Assembly: GCF_031127905.1 (NCBI RefSeq)
Contig: NZ_JARXIC010000003.1
Location: 124,001 to 188,000 of the forward strand
Length of the DNA stretch: 64,000 nucleotides
Direction of reading: 5' to 3'
Origin: Thalassobacterium sedimentorum
GTDB lineage: Bacteria > Verrucomicrobiota > Verrucomicrobiia > Opitutales > Coraliomargaritaceae
Shown here: positions 18,081 to 29,811 of the stretch, piece after piece
How positions within the stretch are numbered: position 1 is the first letter of the stretch
Layout: each line of letters opens with the position of its first letter
The notes under the pieces: model-generated
The model's database searches: none
What the model was told of the DNA's origin: nothing
Seen by the model: the letters and a program-made list of their open reading frames with translations, nothing else
Translations under genes and position numbers: made by a program

Positions 18081-18860
18081 CTACTTAGAAAGCTTCTGAG
18101 CACTTTCAACCAATGCGGCAAAGGAGCTGGCTTTAAGCGCTGCTCCACCAATGAGGCCACCATCAATATTCTCCTGCGCGAGCAATTCGTCAGCATTCTC
18201 CGGCTTCATAGAACCACCATATAGAATACGCACCTTATCGGCCGCTTCCGCACCGATTGATGCAGCAAGCAGACTACGAATTTCAGCATGCACTTCCTCC
18301 GCCATTTCTGGTGTCGCGGTTTTACCGGTACCAATCGCCCAAACTGGTTCATAAGCAACCACCAGCGCATCTGCCGCAGCTGCAGTCACACCTACAAGCG
18401 CGCCTTCCAACTGAGTCTTGATGACTTCGTTTACCTTACCAGCTTCGCGCTCTTCCAATGTCTCACCAATGCAAACGATTGGCTTCAGGTTAGCCGCAAG
18501 CGCAGCCAGCGTTTTCTTGTTTACGATCGCATCGGTCTCACCAAAATATTCACGGCGCTCAGAGTGCCCTAGAATGACAAAATTCGCGAAAAGATGACGC
18601 AGCATCTCCGCAGAAATCTCTCCAGTGTATGCGCCGGATGCCTCGAAGTGCATATTCTGTGCGCCCAATTGAACGTTGGAACCGCTCACGACCTTAGATA
18701 CGGACTCTAAAACCGTGAAGGTAGGACACACACATACGGCGACATCAGTTTGTGCACCGACGAGTGCCACCACGTCTTTTGCGAGCTCTGCACCTTCGGC
18801 CGAGTTCAAATTCATTTTCCAGTTACCTGCGATGAGGTATTTACGTGCTGATTTACTCAT
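18081..18860 (-). CDS. tpiA: Triosephosphate isomerase
   Basis: Interconverts glyceraldehyde 3-phosphate and dihydroxyacetone phosphate. Seen: AGNWKMN with the active-site Asn and Lys, the catalytic His in GHSERREYFGE, the catalytic Glu in VAYEPVWAIGTG, and the phosphate loop YGGSMKPENA and GGLIGGAAL. 259 residues, normal. It is the last gene of the gap-pgk-tpiA unit, 46 bp after pgk, followed by a strong terminator. Confidence 0.97.
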   Translation of the reverse strand: MSKSARKYLIAGNWKMNLNSAEGAELAKDVVALVGAQTDVAVCVCPTFTVLESVSKVVSGSNVQLGAQNMHFEASGAYTGEISAEMLRHLFANFVILGHSERREYFGETDAIVNKKTLAALAANLKPIVCIGETLEEREAGKVNEVIKTQLEGALVGVTAAAADALVVAYEPVWAIGTGKTATPEMAEEVHAEIRSLLAASIGAEAADKVRILYGGSMKPENADELLAQENIDGGLIGGAALKASSFAALVESAQKLSK

Positions 18861-18906
18861 AATATTTTAAATTAAAAATTAGAAATTAAAAAAAGAAGCG
18901 AGGTCC

Positions 18907-20100
18907 CTAGGCTTGGTCCAGCGCAGTGACCCCCGGAAGCTCTTTTCCTTCCAGAAACTCGAGTGAAGCCCCACCGCCGGTACTCATAAATGTCACCTGA
19001 TCACCATAGCCAGCCATCTTAATGGCCTTGACCGAATCCCCACCACCGATGATGGAACAGGCGTCAGATTCAGCGATCGTTTTAGCCACTGCAAAGGTAC
19101 CCTTGTTACACGCATCAATTTCGAAAATCCCCATAGGTCCATTCCAGAGCACGGTTTTCGCATTCTTCACTTCATTACTGAAGAGCTCGATACTCTTGGG
19201 GCCAATATCAACCCCTTCCCATCCGTCTTCGATATTTCCTTCAAAGAACTTGCTCTCACCGATGGTGCCTGCGCCAAAATCCAAATCCTTAACTCCGAGA
19301 TTATCCACTGGTAGCAAAAACTTCACTCCCTTCTCTTTGGCTTTAGCCAGGGCAGATTTTGCAGTTTCGATATAATCAGGCTCGCTCAACGACTCTCCAA
19401 CCTGGCGTCCTTCAGCAAGTGCAAAGGTATAAGCCATCGCACCGCCAATAATGATGGTGTCCGCTTTCTCAAGCAAGGCATCAATCACCTTGATCTTATC
19501 GGAAACCTTCGCACCACCAAGAATCACAGTAAGTGGACGCTCAGGGTTGGCGGTCTTGTCGCCTAAATATGCGAGCTCTTTCTCAATCAACAGGCCGCAG
19601 ACACAGGGAGACAGGTGCGCCGCCACCCCGGCAGTAGAGGCGTGAGCGCGGTGCGCAGTGCCGAAGGCATCGTTAACAAAAGCATCCGCTAATTTAGCCA
19701 ATGCTGCCGCAAATTCAGGGTCATTCTTCTCTTCTCCAGCATAGAAACGCACGTTCTCAAGCAAAAGTACATCGCCATCCCCCATCTTAGCCACCTCAGC
19801 TTCGACCTCTTCACCAATGCAGTCTTCCACAAAGGTAACCGGTTGTCCCAACTGCTTAGCCAGCTCTTCAGCCACAGGCGCCAGTGTAAACTTCGCATTT
19901 TTCTCGCCCTTAGGACGCCCCAAGTGCGAAGCCAAAATAATCTTAGCGCCCTGAGCGATCAGCAGTTGAATCGTTGGCAGCGCAGCAACAATACGAGAGT
20001 CATCGTTGATGACACCGTCTTTCAGCGGCACATTAAAATCGCAGCGAACGAACACACGTTTGCCGGAGAGATTGACGTCTTTAATAGTTTTAGTGGCCAT
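18907..20100 (-). CDS. pgk: Phosphoglycerate kinase
   Basis: ATP-forming step of lower glycolysis. Conserved motifs: [61 protein letters not shown] and the nucleotide-binding [11 protein letters not shown]. 397 residues, normal. It lies between gap and tpiA on the minus strand. The 201-bp gap to gap is unusually long for such an operon and contains a possible microprotein gene ending 10 bp before the pgk start. Confidence 0.97.
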   Translation of the reverse strand: MATKTIKDVNLSGKRVFVRCDFNVPLKDGVINDDSRIVAALPTIQLLIAQGAKIILASHLGRPKGEKNAKFTLAPVAEELAKQLGQPVTFVEDCIGEEVEAEVAKMGDGDVLLLENVRFYAGEEKNDPEFAAALAKLADAFVNDAFGTAHRAHASTAGVAAHLSPCVCGLLIEKELAYLGDKTANPERPLTVILGGAKVSDKIKVIDALLEKADTIIIGGAMAYTFALAEGRQVGESLSEPDYIETAKSALAKAKEKGVKFLLPVDNLGVKDLDFGAGTIGESKFFEGNIEDGWEGVDIGPKSIELFSNEVKNAKTVLWNGPMGIFEIDACNKGTFAVAKTIAESDACSIIGGGDSVKAIKMAGYGDQVTFMSTGGGASLEFLEGKELPGVTALDQA

Positions 20101-20110
20101 GTCTTTAAAA

Positions 20111-20272
20111 TTAAGAATTAGGAAATTGAAATTTAGGAATAATTTGCCCCAAGACTTCGCCAGCTAGACGACGAATGGGACTGACCATCAGCAACAACGA
20201 AGTGCCGATTGGCAAGAAAAAGGCCGCAGCGGTCAAGAATCCGCATGGGATACCTGCCGCGGCGGCCAGCAA
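20111..20272 (-). CDS. Possible 53-residue membrane microprotein between gap and pgk
   Basis: An open frame fills most of the gap between gap and pgk. It begins after a TGA at 20279-20281 with CTG, ATT or TTG as possible starts; the TTG at 20272 is used here. It encodes two hydrophobic stretches ([20 protein letters not shown] and TSLLLMV) followed by the basic/amphipathic [18 protein letters not shown]. The TAA lies 10 bp before pgk. There is no ATG/GTG start and no clear ribosome-binding site, and I know no family match. The intact frame, protein-like composition and operon position support it; chance remains possible. Confidence 0.35.
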   Translation of the reverse strand: MLAAAAGIPCGFLTAAAFFLPIGTSLLLMVSPIRRLAGEVLGQIIPKFQFPNS

Positions 20273-20301
20273 AATCAGTCAATTGTTACCGAGATCCGGA
20301 A

Positions 20302-21689
<1,388 letters not shown>

Positions 21690-22793
21690 ATGAAAATTAA
21701 AAACTGGGACATGTTTATTTTTGTGGTCGCCTACCACATCGCACTGGTGGCGCTACTGCCCGCATTTATCAACGTATTCTCGTGGTCAGCAATCGCGCTC
21801 TTTCTGATCACTTACATCATGGGCGGCATGTCAATCACTGTGGGCTACCACCGACTCTACTCGCATAAGGCCTATGCAGCTAATCCTTTCTTCGAGTGGT
21901 GCGTACTGCTAAGTTCAGCACTCGCGTTTGAAATGTCGGCACTAAAGTGGTCGCATGACCACCGCATTCACCACAATCATGTCGACACTGACAAGGACCC
22001 TTATTCGATCGAAAAAGGATTTTGGTATGCTCACATACTCTGGCTGTTCGACTACAAACGCGACTTCGACAAGAGCCTGGTAGCCGACCTAATGAAAAAC
22101 CCACGTGTCATGCTGCAAGACAAGCACTACGGGAAATTTCTACTGGGCGTCAATTTTGCGGTTTTCTTACTCGGCTGGGCGATTACCGGCAGTGCGCTGG
22201 CTTCCTTCTACATGGGCTTCCTGATGCGCATGGCAATGATCCACCACTGCACTTGGTTCATTAACTCACTCTGCCACACCTATGGCTCCAAAACCTATGC
22301 CCGTGAACTCAGCGCGGTCGACAATGCAATTATGGCCGTCCTGACCTTCGGCGAAGGTTATCACAACTACCACCACGCCTTTGCCGCGGACTACCGTAAC
22401 GGCATCCGCTGGTATCACTTCGACCCTTCCAAATGGACCATTTGGCTCGCTTCCAAATTAGGTCTAGTTAAAAGCTTACGCGTGATTAATGAAATCACCG
22501 TACAGAAATCACTGGTGTCCAAAGATAAAAAAATGATTTTGGATCACATCAGCAATGAAATGGATGATTGCGCAACTGAGCTCAAAGCAAAATTGGAAGA
22601 GCTCTCTGCAACCTTCGAAGCAAAAGCGAGTGCACTCATGCTCAAAGCGCGTGAACTCAAACAGGCCAGTGATGACCAGAAGAAGCACTTGCAAGAGGAA
22701 ATCAAGTCACTGCGCGCCTCACTCAAGGAAACTTGGGACGAATGGATCGAAGTGACTAGCAATGCTGCGAAACAATACAAGTTCGCCCACTAA
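21690..22793 (+). CDS. Acyl-CoA/fatty acid desaturase with a C-terminal coiled coil
   Basis: Membrane di-iron enzyme introducing a double bond in acyl chains (delta-9 type). Three histidine boxes are present: HRLYSHKAY, DHRIHHNHVDTDKDPYS and GYHNYHHAF, with hydrophobic segments between. ATG 21690 gives 367 residues and matches the family N-terminus (KNWDMFIFVVAYHIAL). After the catalytic domain there is an extra tail of about 90 residues rich in Lys, Glu and Ala (for example ELKAKLEELSATFEAKASAL), predicted to form a coiled coil. Ordinary bacterial desaturases of this type lack it. A bidirectional terminator follows. Confidence 0.9.
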   Translation: MKIKNWDMFIFVVAYHIALVALLPAFINVFSWSAIALFLITYIMGGMSITVGYHRLYSHKAYAANPFFEWCVLLSSALAFEMSALKWSHDHRIHHNHVDTDKDPYSIEKGFWYAHILWLFDYKRDFDKSLVADLMKNPRVMLQDKHYGKFLLGVNFAVFLLGWAITGSALASFYMGFLMRMAMIHHCTWFINSLCHTYGSKTYARELSAVDNAIMAVLTFGEGYHNYHHAFAADYRNGIRWYHFDPSKWTIWLASKLGLVKSLRVINEITVQKSLVSKDKKMILDHISNEMDDCATELKAKLEELSATFEAKASALMLKARELKQASDDQKKHLQEEIKSLRASLKETWDEWIEVTSNAAKQYKFAH

Positions 22794-22814
22794 GACACCC
22801 AAACAATACACTTT

Positions 22815-22852
22815 AAAAAAAGGTCAGGCAGAAACGCCTGATCTTTTTTTTT
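22815..22852. terminator. Bidirectional terminator between the desaturase and GH13 genes
   Basis: Stem AGGTCAGGC (22821-22829)/GCCTGATCT (22836-22844) with one G-U pair and a 6-base loop. An A-run lies on the left and a T-run of nine on the right, so it can act for both convergent genes. Confidence 0.9.
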
Positions 22853-22886
22853 ACATACGCCTCCCACCCCCTCTTTTTATAAACGG

Positions 22887-25319
22887 CTATCGGACCAACC
22901 ACAGACCGCAGGTCAAGGGAGGCAAATTAATCCGCGTCTCACTCAATGGAATCCGAGCGGAATCAATCCCTTCCAAACAAAAGCGTTCCTGATCGGCAAT
23001 CTGCTTAAGCCGTTGTGGCTGTAACTCAATGCACTCGATATCTGCATAGCTAAGGTGTGGATTGATACCATACACCAGTTGCGGCGCGTCGACAGAGCGA
23101 TCTGCATTAAAAAGTACCACCGCGGCACTCGCGCCCTCGACAAAGAAAAATTTCAGATAGCCTTCACTCAAACCGCCATCATAACGGAAGGCCTGCCCCA
23201 AATCAGACAAACGAAAACGAATCCAAGCTCGGAAGTAACCGTGCGTTCCAGAATAGACGAAACGACGATTGTAATCGAGCGCATTCACATCCCCACGCTG
23301 ATATGTGTTTGAAATGCCACGCTTAGAACGCAAGAAATCCTGCCCTTCGGCCAGCATGGGCACGCCTAAGGATGAAAACAACAACGATGCCATCAAATGC
23401 GTGCGCCGACGATCCAAAAGTGTCGGATCCGTACCATCACATTTCGGCCGCTCTGTAATGCGATCCAACCAACAATGATCATCATGCGATTCAGTATAGT
23501 TAATTGTCTGTGCGGCAAAACGCGTGGTACCCGGCGAGCCGGCTAAGAAATGACGAATAATATCCTGACTGCCCTCACCTTTCACATATTTAGAGATACA
23601 TTCTCGGTAGCCATCATTCCACGAAGCAAAACCAGTTTCCTTGAGCTCCTTTTGAATATGTCCACGAAAACTCCATGGCTCTGCAATTAAGATGAGCGAT
23701 GGTTTAACCTGTTTCAGCTCCACTTCAATCTCACGCAGCACTTCAATACCAATCAACTCAGCCAAATCAAAGCGGAAGCCATCCACGTCGTAAGTCTCTA
23801 CCAGATGCTTTAAACTATCGATAATCAAACGACGTCCCATAGCTGTATCACAGCGCAAATCATTGCCACAACCACTCCAGTTCATCAAATCATTCCCCTG
23901 ATCGAGATGAAAGTAATAGAACTTATCAATAAACAATAAATGATTCGGCTCACCGACGTGATTATAAACCACATCGATGATCACAGCCATGCCCTCGCGA
24001 TGAAAGTCCTCAACTAGCCCACGAAATTCCTCGATTTGCGAAGCGCGCTCCGGTGCCGCAGCGTAACTGCTCTCCGGCGAAAAATAATTCACCGTCATAT
24101 AGCCCCAATGGTAGTCTGAAGCTTGCTCATTATCAAATTCCTGAATCGGCTGTAGCTCTACCGCATTGACGCCAATCTCCTTTAAATAGGATCCCTCGGC
24201 CTTTAGCCACTTGCGCAGACCGGCATAACCAGTGCGCTCCTGAGCCGTCAGCTCAATTGGTGCATGTGCCGCCAAATCGCGCACATGGGCCTCCATGATG
24301 ACCAAATCATGCCACGCAGGCGGGGTAAAAGGCACGGCCACCTTAGCCATACGCTCCGGAGCCACCACAATGCCAGGACCACGACGGCCTAGGCAGGCCT
24401 TGGCATAGGGGTCTAACACGGCAAAATTAGGATCAAAGTGAGAGGTACCTTCGACACTCACTCCCTCAACGCGATAACTATAATAATAGCCATCCAAATT
24501 CTGGGTGACCTGCAACTCCCAAGTGCAAGCATCCAAGCATTTCATCGACAAGACCAATGCATCACTTCCGTCTGCCTTTTGACCATAACATAGCTTCACC
24601 GCACTCGCACGAGGCGCAAATAAACGGAAAGTGGTACACTCCTCGCTGACAATCGCGCCGAGCTCCAGGTCTGTCTTAGCTGCGGTCAAGAATTGCGTAT
24701 GTGGCAACTCGTGCACTTCCTCCTGCTCCGCAGAACGCCAAATTATTTTTTCATTCCCCATCGGCTCATAACCGTCGGGTGTATAAAAACGAAAAATATG
24801 ACTCCCTGTCAGCTCAGGCTGAAACGAAAAATTAGAGACCCCATTCCTCTCAATGCGATTAGGCGCACTATCAGGCACATCCAACCATTCACCTTGATCA
24901 GTCACAAATTTAAAAGCAAACTGCTTACCACTGGGTATCAACTTCAACGGTACACGCAATTCATAGCTTGTCTCCGCGGCGTCTCCATTAGGTTTCAGCT
25001 CCCACTGAGACTGACCAATTGCAGCCTCCCATTGATTAAAATCGCCCCCTAAAAACACCCGCACCTTACGATCCAACAGCTGCGGATGCCGATTCGAACG
25101 AACTGTAAAAACCCAACTATTTTTACGCCGATAATAGCGGCAAAAACGGCCACATTCCTCCGGCGACAACCGCTCAAGTTTCGAGAATGTCTGCTCCTTC
25201 GGTCCTAATAAAAGTGGAGGTAGGGTCGTCGTGCTCCCCCAGTCCGAAGAGAGGAATATTAACCCAGTCTCGCTTGATTCCCAAAATGCGTTCGCGATCT
25301 GTTGCGTTTTTTTAGCCAT
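22887..25319 (-). CDS. Glycoside hydrolase family 13 debranching enzyme (pullulanase/isoamylase-like)
   Basis: An 810-residue alpha-amylase-superfamily protein. Two N-terminal beta-sandwich segments resemble carbohydrate-binding or glucan-interacting domains ([15 protein letters not shown] and the CBM48-like [18 protein letters not shown]). The (beta/alpha)8 domain has the four GH13 regions: [22 protein letters not shown] with the nucleophile Asp, [10 protein letters not shown] with the acid Glu, and NYTESHDDH. The layout fits debranching enzymes hydrolysing alpha-1,6 links in glycogen or pullulan. No signal peptide is visible, so it probably acts in the cytosol on stored glycogen. ATG 25319 ([13 protein letters not shown]) is preferred over a start at 25358. 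Confidence 0.85.
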   Translation of the reverse strand: MAKKTQQIANAFWESSETGLIFLSSDWGSTTTLPPLLLGPKEQTFSKLERLSPEECGRFCRYYRRKNSWVFTVRSNRHPQLLDRKVRVFLGGDFNQWEAAIGQSQWELKPNGDAAETSYELRVPLKLIPSGKQFAFKFVTDQGEWLDVPDSAPNRIERNGVSNFSFQPELTGSHIFRFYTPDGYEPMGNEKIIWRSAEQEEVHELPHTQFLTAAKTDLELGAIVSEECTTFRLFAPRASAVKLCYGQKADGSDALVLSMKCLDACTWELQVTQNLDGYYYSYRVEGVSVEGTSHFDPNFAVLDPYAKACLGRRGPGIVVAPERMAKVAVPFTPPAWHDLVIMEAHVRDLAAHAPIELTAQERTGYAGLRKWLKAEGSYLKEIGVNAVELQPIQEFDNEQASDYHWGYMTVNYFSPESSYAAAPERASQIEEFRGLVEDFHREGMAVIIDVVYNHVGEPNHLLFIDKFYYFHLDQGNDLMNWSGCGNDLRCDTAMGRRLIIDSLKHLVETYDVDGFRFDLAELIGIEVLREIEVELKQVKPSLILIAEPWSFRGHIQKELKETGFASWNDGYRECISKYVKGEGSQDIIRHFLAGSPGTTRFAAQTINYTESHDDHCWLDRITERPKCDGTDPTLLDRRRTHLMASLLFSSLGVPMLAEGQDFLRSKRGISNTYQRGDVNALDYNRRFVYSGTHGYFRAWIRFRLSDLGQAFRYDGGLSEGYLKFFFVEGASAAVVLFNADRSVDAPQLVYGINPHLSYADIECIELQPQRLKQIADQERFCLEGIDSARIPLSETRINLPPLTCGLWLVR

Positions 25320-25439
25320 GCTTACTATTCTTTCTGTGGAAGCCCCTAGCAATCGCAATACCCATTACTACAGAATATTCAAAAATCAAGTTCGCCCGAT
25401 AGTTGACGCAGCTCTCAGGCTCCACTTATTTGGGTACCT

Positions 25440-26510
25440 ATGAAAAAAATACTTGTAGCGCTCTCAGGCGGCGTCGATAGCGCCGTAGCGGCCTTACTTC
25501 TAAAAGAGCAAGGCTACGACGTCTCAGGGGCCTACATTCGCACTTGGATGAATGAAGAAATGCCACTGGCTGACTGCCCGGCACAGCAAGACATTGAAGA
25601 CTCCCGCTCGGTGGCCCAGCACTTGGGCATCGATTATGAAATCGTCAATCTAGTCAATGAATATAGGGAACATGTGGTCAACTATCTGGTAGACGGCTAC
25701 CAGCGCGGCATCACACCCAACCCAGACATGATGTGTAATCGAGAGATGAAATTTGGCATCTTTCAAAACTACGCTCTACAGGCTGGATTCGACGCCATCG
25801 CCACTGGCCACTATGTACGCAAATGCGACAACGCCAACGGCTCACAGGATCTACTGGAAGGCTTGGATAAAAATAAGGATCAAACCTATTTCCTCGCACT
25901 ATTACAACAGTCTCAAATCCGGCATGCTCTCTTCCCGGTCGGCGAACTAAATAAACCCGATGTCCGTGAACTCGCGCAAGAAAGGAAGCTTCCCAACGCA
26001 TTGAAGAAGGATAGCCAGGGCATCTGCTTCCTTGGGGATATGAATATTCGCCGCTTCTTGGAATATTATATCGATGATAAACCCGGCAACATCGTAACTC
26101 CCGAGGGCAAAGTGCTAGGACGCCACCGTGGATTACACCGCTACACCACGGGCCAACGACGTGGCATCGGCATTCCCTCCAATACCGATAACGAATTTTA
26201 TGTCGTGACTGCCTTGGATATGGAGCGAAACGAACTGGTGGTTGCCTTTGATCGACCCGACTCCCCCGGCCTGTTCACGCAAGAAGTCGAAGTATATGGC
26301 CTGAGTTTCGTCAATCGATGCATTTCAGAACCCTGCCGCCTACTCGCAAAACCACGCTACCGTGATGCGTCGCAAGCAATCACCTATACACCGACCGGAG
26401 ACAACCGAGCCAAAGTTTCCTTCGATGTGCCCCAGCGCGCCCTCTCGCCAGGACAAATACTGGCGCTCTACGATGGCGACAAACTACTGGGTGGCGGATT
26501 TTATCAATAG
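25440..26510 (+). CDS. mnmA: tRNA-specific 2-thiouridylase MnmA
   Basis: Thiolates U34 of tRNA-Lys, -Glu and -Gln. Seen: the PP-loop [20 protein letters not shown], first catalytic cysteine in [35 protein letters not shown], second cysteine in [10 protein letters not shown], and the beta-barrel C-terminal domain with [10 protein letters not shown]. 356 residues, normal. It is divergent from the GH13 gene across a 120-bp promoter gap and convergent with the minor pilin gene at 26519. Confidence 0.96.
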   Translation: MKKILVALSGGVDSAVAALLLKEQGYDVSGAYIRTWMNEEMPLADCPAQQDIEDSRSVAQHLGIDYEIVNLVNEYREHVVNYLVDGYQRGITPNPDMMCNREMKFGIFQNYALQAGFDAIATGHYVRKCDNANGSQDLLEGLDKNKDQTYFLALLQQSQIRHALFPVGELNKPDVRELAQERKLPNALKKDSQGICFLGDMNIRRFLEYYIDDKPGNIVTPEGKVLGRHRGLHRYTTGQRRGIGIPSNTDNEFYVVTALDMERNELVVAFDRPDSPGLFTQEVEVYGLSFVNRCISEPCRLLAKPRYRDASQAITYTPTGDNRAKVSFDVPQRALSPGQILALYDGDKLLGGGFYQ

Positions 26511-26518
26511 TGCTAAAA

Positions 26519-27862
26519 TTACAAGCCGTAGAGCTCCATATTCACACGCATTACATTCAGACCGACCCCAGAAAGTTCGACCCACTCCACCACCTGATAG
26601 CCGCCCACCCCGAGATTGTAATCCTCCAGGGCCTCGTCATAACTGAAATGACTTCGTCCAGTCAACTTTGCTTCATACGCAGCAACTCCACCATACACGC
26701 GGCCAGAACTACCGCCCCCGCTTAAGATAACTTCAGAATTCGGCGCATAAATCGCTGCTGCAAGAAAACCATTTCCCTGCACCCGAATCTGCTGTTCTCC
26801 GACCTCATCATGAGTGCCAAAGATGAGCAGATTGGACGGTATTTGACTATCATTGTATATGCCATTCCCGGAAATATCGACATCGCCCGCAGCGTAGATC
26901 TGCAAAGAGGCTCCATTCGCAATGTACACTAATGCATTGCCAGAAACTTTCATATCCCCGGTCACCACAATTCTTGAATCGCGCATTACATATAAGACAC
27001 CTCGACTCATAGAAAAAGAACTCAATAAATAATCTCCGCCATTCATATACCCCCAACTTGGAAGGCTGGTAGATGGGGCATTTAAACTTGGCGCCTCCAC
27101 TGGAGGAAACTCCGCATAAAAATCTGTTGTGATACGACTCCAATCAATCACGCCAGGATTCTCATAACTGGTCACCGCTCCTTGTGGTCCAACATTTGGA
27201 GCCCCGCCCCCAGTGGCAACATAGCCATAAACATCTGCATTCCCAATGTTGATCGCATCACTTTCCACTGAAACGGTCGCCACCGTGATCTCGGAATTCC
27301 GATTGCCGAGCCCATACCCCCCGACACGGGAATCATAACTATCGAAGGTCACATGACTTCCCTTAAGCACAATTCCCATTTTAGAATTAAAACCATTGCG
27401 AAAAGGATAAAAACCTCCGGAAAGTGCCACACGTATCTGCTTAGTCACGCGACCGGACACATGTCCATTCGCCTCTCCCTCACTAAAGATCTCTGGCGCT
27501 GACGTCGTCGGATCAAGAATCACGACCCGAATGTATCCCTGAATATTCCCGCCTAAATCATAAGGACCAAATTCACGCGACCAATAACTGCGCCGATCAC
27601 GATCCACCCCAGTTCGCCATCCACTATTGTCTCCCTGATTTAAAGCATAAATTGCATGATCCACGCCGCCTTCAGCCAAATTAAAACTCGCCCCCAACAA
27701 AAAAGCACGCGTTGAAACACGATAATCAGAACTGGCTAAAAATAAATAGCTGCTCATTAACGTCACCACCACAAAGGAAAAAATCAAAGCCGTCAACAAT
27801 GCCGAGCCTCGCTGACGCGAGCCAGCTCCGACGGACTCATTGGCATGGATGAAATGACTCAT
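26519..27862 (-). CDS. PilX-like pilus assembly protein
   Basis: A 447-residue protein with a short basic leader SRQRGSALLTALIFSFVVV in which a Gly precedes a hydrophobic helix without the Glu at +5, as in PilX/GspK-type components. A helical stretch follows (ASFNLAEGGVDHAIYALN), then a large Gly/Ser/Val-rich C-terminal part with repetitive strands (VTGDMKVSGNALVYI, AAGDVDISGNGIY), suggesting a beta-solenoid. It is third in a minus-strand set after a PilV-like and a PilW-like gene. Its probable role is in a type IV pilus-like or pseudopilus fibre, perhaps as a surface-exposed tip subunit. Confidence 0.65.
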   Translation of the reverse strand: MSHFIHANESVGAGSRQRGSALLTALIFSFVVVTLMSSYLFLASSDYRVSTRAFLLGASFNLAEGGVDHAIYALNQGDNSGWRTGVDRDRRSYWSREFGPYDLGGNIQGYIRVVILDPTTSAPEIFSEGEANGHVSGRVTKQIRVALSGGFYPFRNGFNSKMGIVLKGSHVTFDSYDSRVGGYGLGNRNSEITVATVSVESDAINIGNADVYGYVATGGGAPNVGPQGAVTSYENPGVIDWSRITTDFYAEFPPVEAPSLNAPSTSLPSWGYMNGGDYLLSSFSMSRGVLYVMRDSRIVVTGDMKVSGNALVYIANGASLQIYAAGDVDISGNGIYNDSQIPSNLLIFGTHDEVGEQQIRVQGNGFLAAAIYAPNSEVILSGGGSSGRVYGGVAAYEAKLTGRSHFSYDEALEDYNLGVGGYQVVEWVELSGVGLNVMRVNMELYGL

Positions 27863-27875
27863 TATTAATATAGAC

Positions 27876-28451
27876 TTATTCCGTAACAGCTCGATTGCGC
27901 ATCATGAAACGAGCGGAGATAATGTAATCTGTGGCCTCAGTCCTGGAAACCACTCGTCGCAATGCCGCATCAATTTGCACACTTTTAGCTGAGAGTAGTA
28001 ACGACTCCGTATCAAATGGAAGCGCTTGTCCAAGAGGGTCAAAGAAACCAAATGTAAAGCCTTCCACCCCATCCAACAAGATTTCATTGGAGCGAACCAC
28101 CCCATGTTGGTCACGTTCAACACGACTAAAAATTCCGATATCTGAGTCATAGTGGTAGGCCACGCTATTCCCATTATAAAAAGCATTTTGCGGAATAATC
28201 ACACGAAGTTCATCCTGATTGGCAACCCACACATCCTCGGCTGCACGCACATCACGCGCAAACAACTCCAGAGCAATGCGACTCTGACGGCTCATTTCCG
28301 TGTAAGCTGCCACCCCCTTCGAACCCGAAGCAAAAACCATAAAGGTAGCAACCATCGACGTCATCACAATACCCAGCAATGCAACGGAGACCATCAGCTC
28401 TACCAATGTGTAGGCTTTACGGGGGAAAACATTTATTCGGACACAGCGCAT
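27876..28451 (-). CDS. Prepilin-type protein (PilW-like)
   Basis: 191 residues with a class III prepilin signal: basic leader ending FPRKA, then YTLVELMVSVALLGIVMTSMV with the conserved Glu at +5. The residue before the cleavage site is Ala rather than the usual Gly. The globular part contains ALELFARDVRAAEDVWV, which is typical of PilW/GspJ-like minor pilins. It starts 3 bp after the end of the PilV-like gene and lies 14 bp before the PilX-like gene, so the three form one operon. Confidence 0.75.
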   Translation of the reverse strand: MRCVRINVFPRKAYTLVELMVSVALLGIVMTSMVATFMVFASGSKGVAAYTEMSRQSRIALELFARDVRAAEDVWVANQDELRVIIPQNAFYNGNSVAYHYDSDIGIFSRVERDQHGVVRSNEILLDGVEGFTFGFFDPLGQALPFDTESLLLSAKSVQIDAALRRVVSRTEATDYIISARFMMRNRAVTE

Positions 28452-28453
28452 GA

Positions 28454-28888
28454 TTATATTGCCCGGTAAAAATAATCATTGACCCCGCCTCGGGTAAAAA
28501 ATGTGTGGTAACGCAGCGTCACTAAACGACCACGATCATTCTCATAACTCACAATCACGCGCACCTGACGCACATCCTCGTTGACCTCAGTAATCCACCG
28601 GCGCACAACGTACATATCATAGGCAGAGGTATCAAATTGTGTATCCACTTCAATCGCCACATTCTGCGGCAAAGCCGTCAACTCATCCCATGACAAAGTA
28701 CGCAGCGTCTCAATTTCACTCTGCAGGATCTGCGATACTCGAGTGTAATTGCGGGAATCCTGCAAAATATCAAAACCACGCCGCACACCTGACAAGCCGC
28801 CGGCAATCACCATTGTAAAGATACCAATAGCCACAATCACTTCAGTCAGCGTGAATCCACTGTATTTACAAATGGTACGCGCAGTCAT
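28454..28888 (-). CDS. Prepilin-type protein (PilV-like)
   Basis: 144 residues from ATG 28888, with prepilin leader MTARTICKYSG and helix FTLTEVIVAIGIFTMVIAGG, including the Glu at +5 needed for assembly. The globular domain is short (VSQILQSEIETLRTLSWDEL), as in PilV/GspI proteins. An upstream in-frame ATG at 28921 would give a longer, less typical leader. First gene of the minus-strand minor pilin operon. Confidence 0.75.
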   Translation of the reverse strand: MTARTICKYSGFTLTEVIVAIGIFTMVIAGGLSGVRRGFDILQDSRNYTRVSQILQSEIETLRTLSWDELTALPQNVAIEVDTQFDTSAYDMYVVRRWITEVNEDVRQVRVIVSYENDRGRLVTLRYHTFFTRGGVNDYFYRAI

Positions 28889-29280
28889 AAATCGTGAACA
28901 ACCGATAGGCGGCCTCTGCAATGCTCCACACTAGATACTATTTGTAGGAAATTCAATGTATTCACCTTCAGTGAGTGTCGATAAAAGTTCAGGTTTTGGT
29001 TTGCATCTCGAATGAAGCAAGCATTTCTCAGGCACAATTCTCAAGTAATCTCGCATTATAAGTTTCTGACACCTGTGCACGGGCACATCCCCCCAAAAAA
29101 ACATAAGGGAATCACACTGTATTCACCTGTAAAGCCCCTAAAAAAAAATTCAAGGCCAGCACTCATTTATCCCTCAGAATCATACATTTACATTTAACTG
29201 ATAAATAATTAGTAAAGCGTCTTCCGCGAAAGAAATCAGAATCGACTTGCCGCATATATTATGAGAGGTCATGCGCTGGA
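28889..29280. promoter_or_regulatory. Divergent intergenic region between two minor pilin operons
   Basis: About 390 bp between two operons transcribed away from each other. It is AT-rich with several homopolymer A tracts (about 29092-29101 and 29140-29150). A TATATTAT stretch near 29256 could be a -10 box for the plus-strand operon, but no good -35 was found. A 61-codon frame at 29012 has no protein-like features and was not called. Confidence 0.4.
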
Positions 29281-29805
29281 ATGTACTGTCTAAACCAAAG
29301 TAGAAACAACTCTACAACCCCGGATACTCACTTAGGCTTCTCTCTAGTCGAAGTGGTGATCTCGCTGTTCATTCTCGCGCTTTTTGTATTAGCCTTCACC
29401 AAGGGCCTGACCTATACAAAATACACAGCCGAGGATAACCTTTACGAGACCACTGCGCTAACCGTGGCCGTAAGTACCATTGAGCAAATGAAAAGCACAC
29501 GCCTCAATCTACTGGAAACACCGCCGACAAAAGATGGTAAAGCAATCTTCACCATGATTATCGAAGGCGATCAGCAACAAGATCTATTTCTGGATGTACC
29601 AAACACCCTGCAAGTTCCAATCGTCACTGAAAAAAGCGGAGCAATCGCTAAAACAATGGATTTAGAAATTACTCCATCAATTCAAGCGATGAGTGGCGCA
29701 TCCGGATACTGGCTATCGATTCGCTACGCCTATGAGCACCCGAATACAGGGCGCGTGCGCGAGGCGGCCATTCACAATGCTCGCAGTACGGTCCCCACCC
29801 ACTAG
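29281..29805 (+). CDS. Prepilin-type protein (PilV/GspI-like), second set
   Basis: 174 residues with prepilin motif HLG then FSLVEVVISLFILALFVLAF and Glu at +5. The rest (TTALTVAVSTIEQMKSTRLN) resembles PilV/GspI proteins, in which a helix with a polar face precedes a small beta-domain. First gene of the plus-strand minor pilin operon, 6 bp before the next gene. Confidence 0.7.
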   Translation: MYCLNQSRNNSTTPDTHLGFSLVEVVISLFILALFVLAFTKGLTYTKYTAEDNLYETTALTVAVSTIEQMKSTRLNLLETPPTKDGKAIFTMIIEGDQQQDLFLDVPNTLQVPIVTEKSGAIAKTMDLEITPSIQAMSGASGYWLSIRYAYEHPNTGRVREAAIHNARSTVPTH

Positions 29806-29811
29806 TTTTAT

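Noticed and set aside
29012-29197. 61-codon frame between the minor pilin operons
   Set aside because: No signal peptide, motif or ribosome-binding site, and it lies in the expected promoter region.
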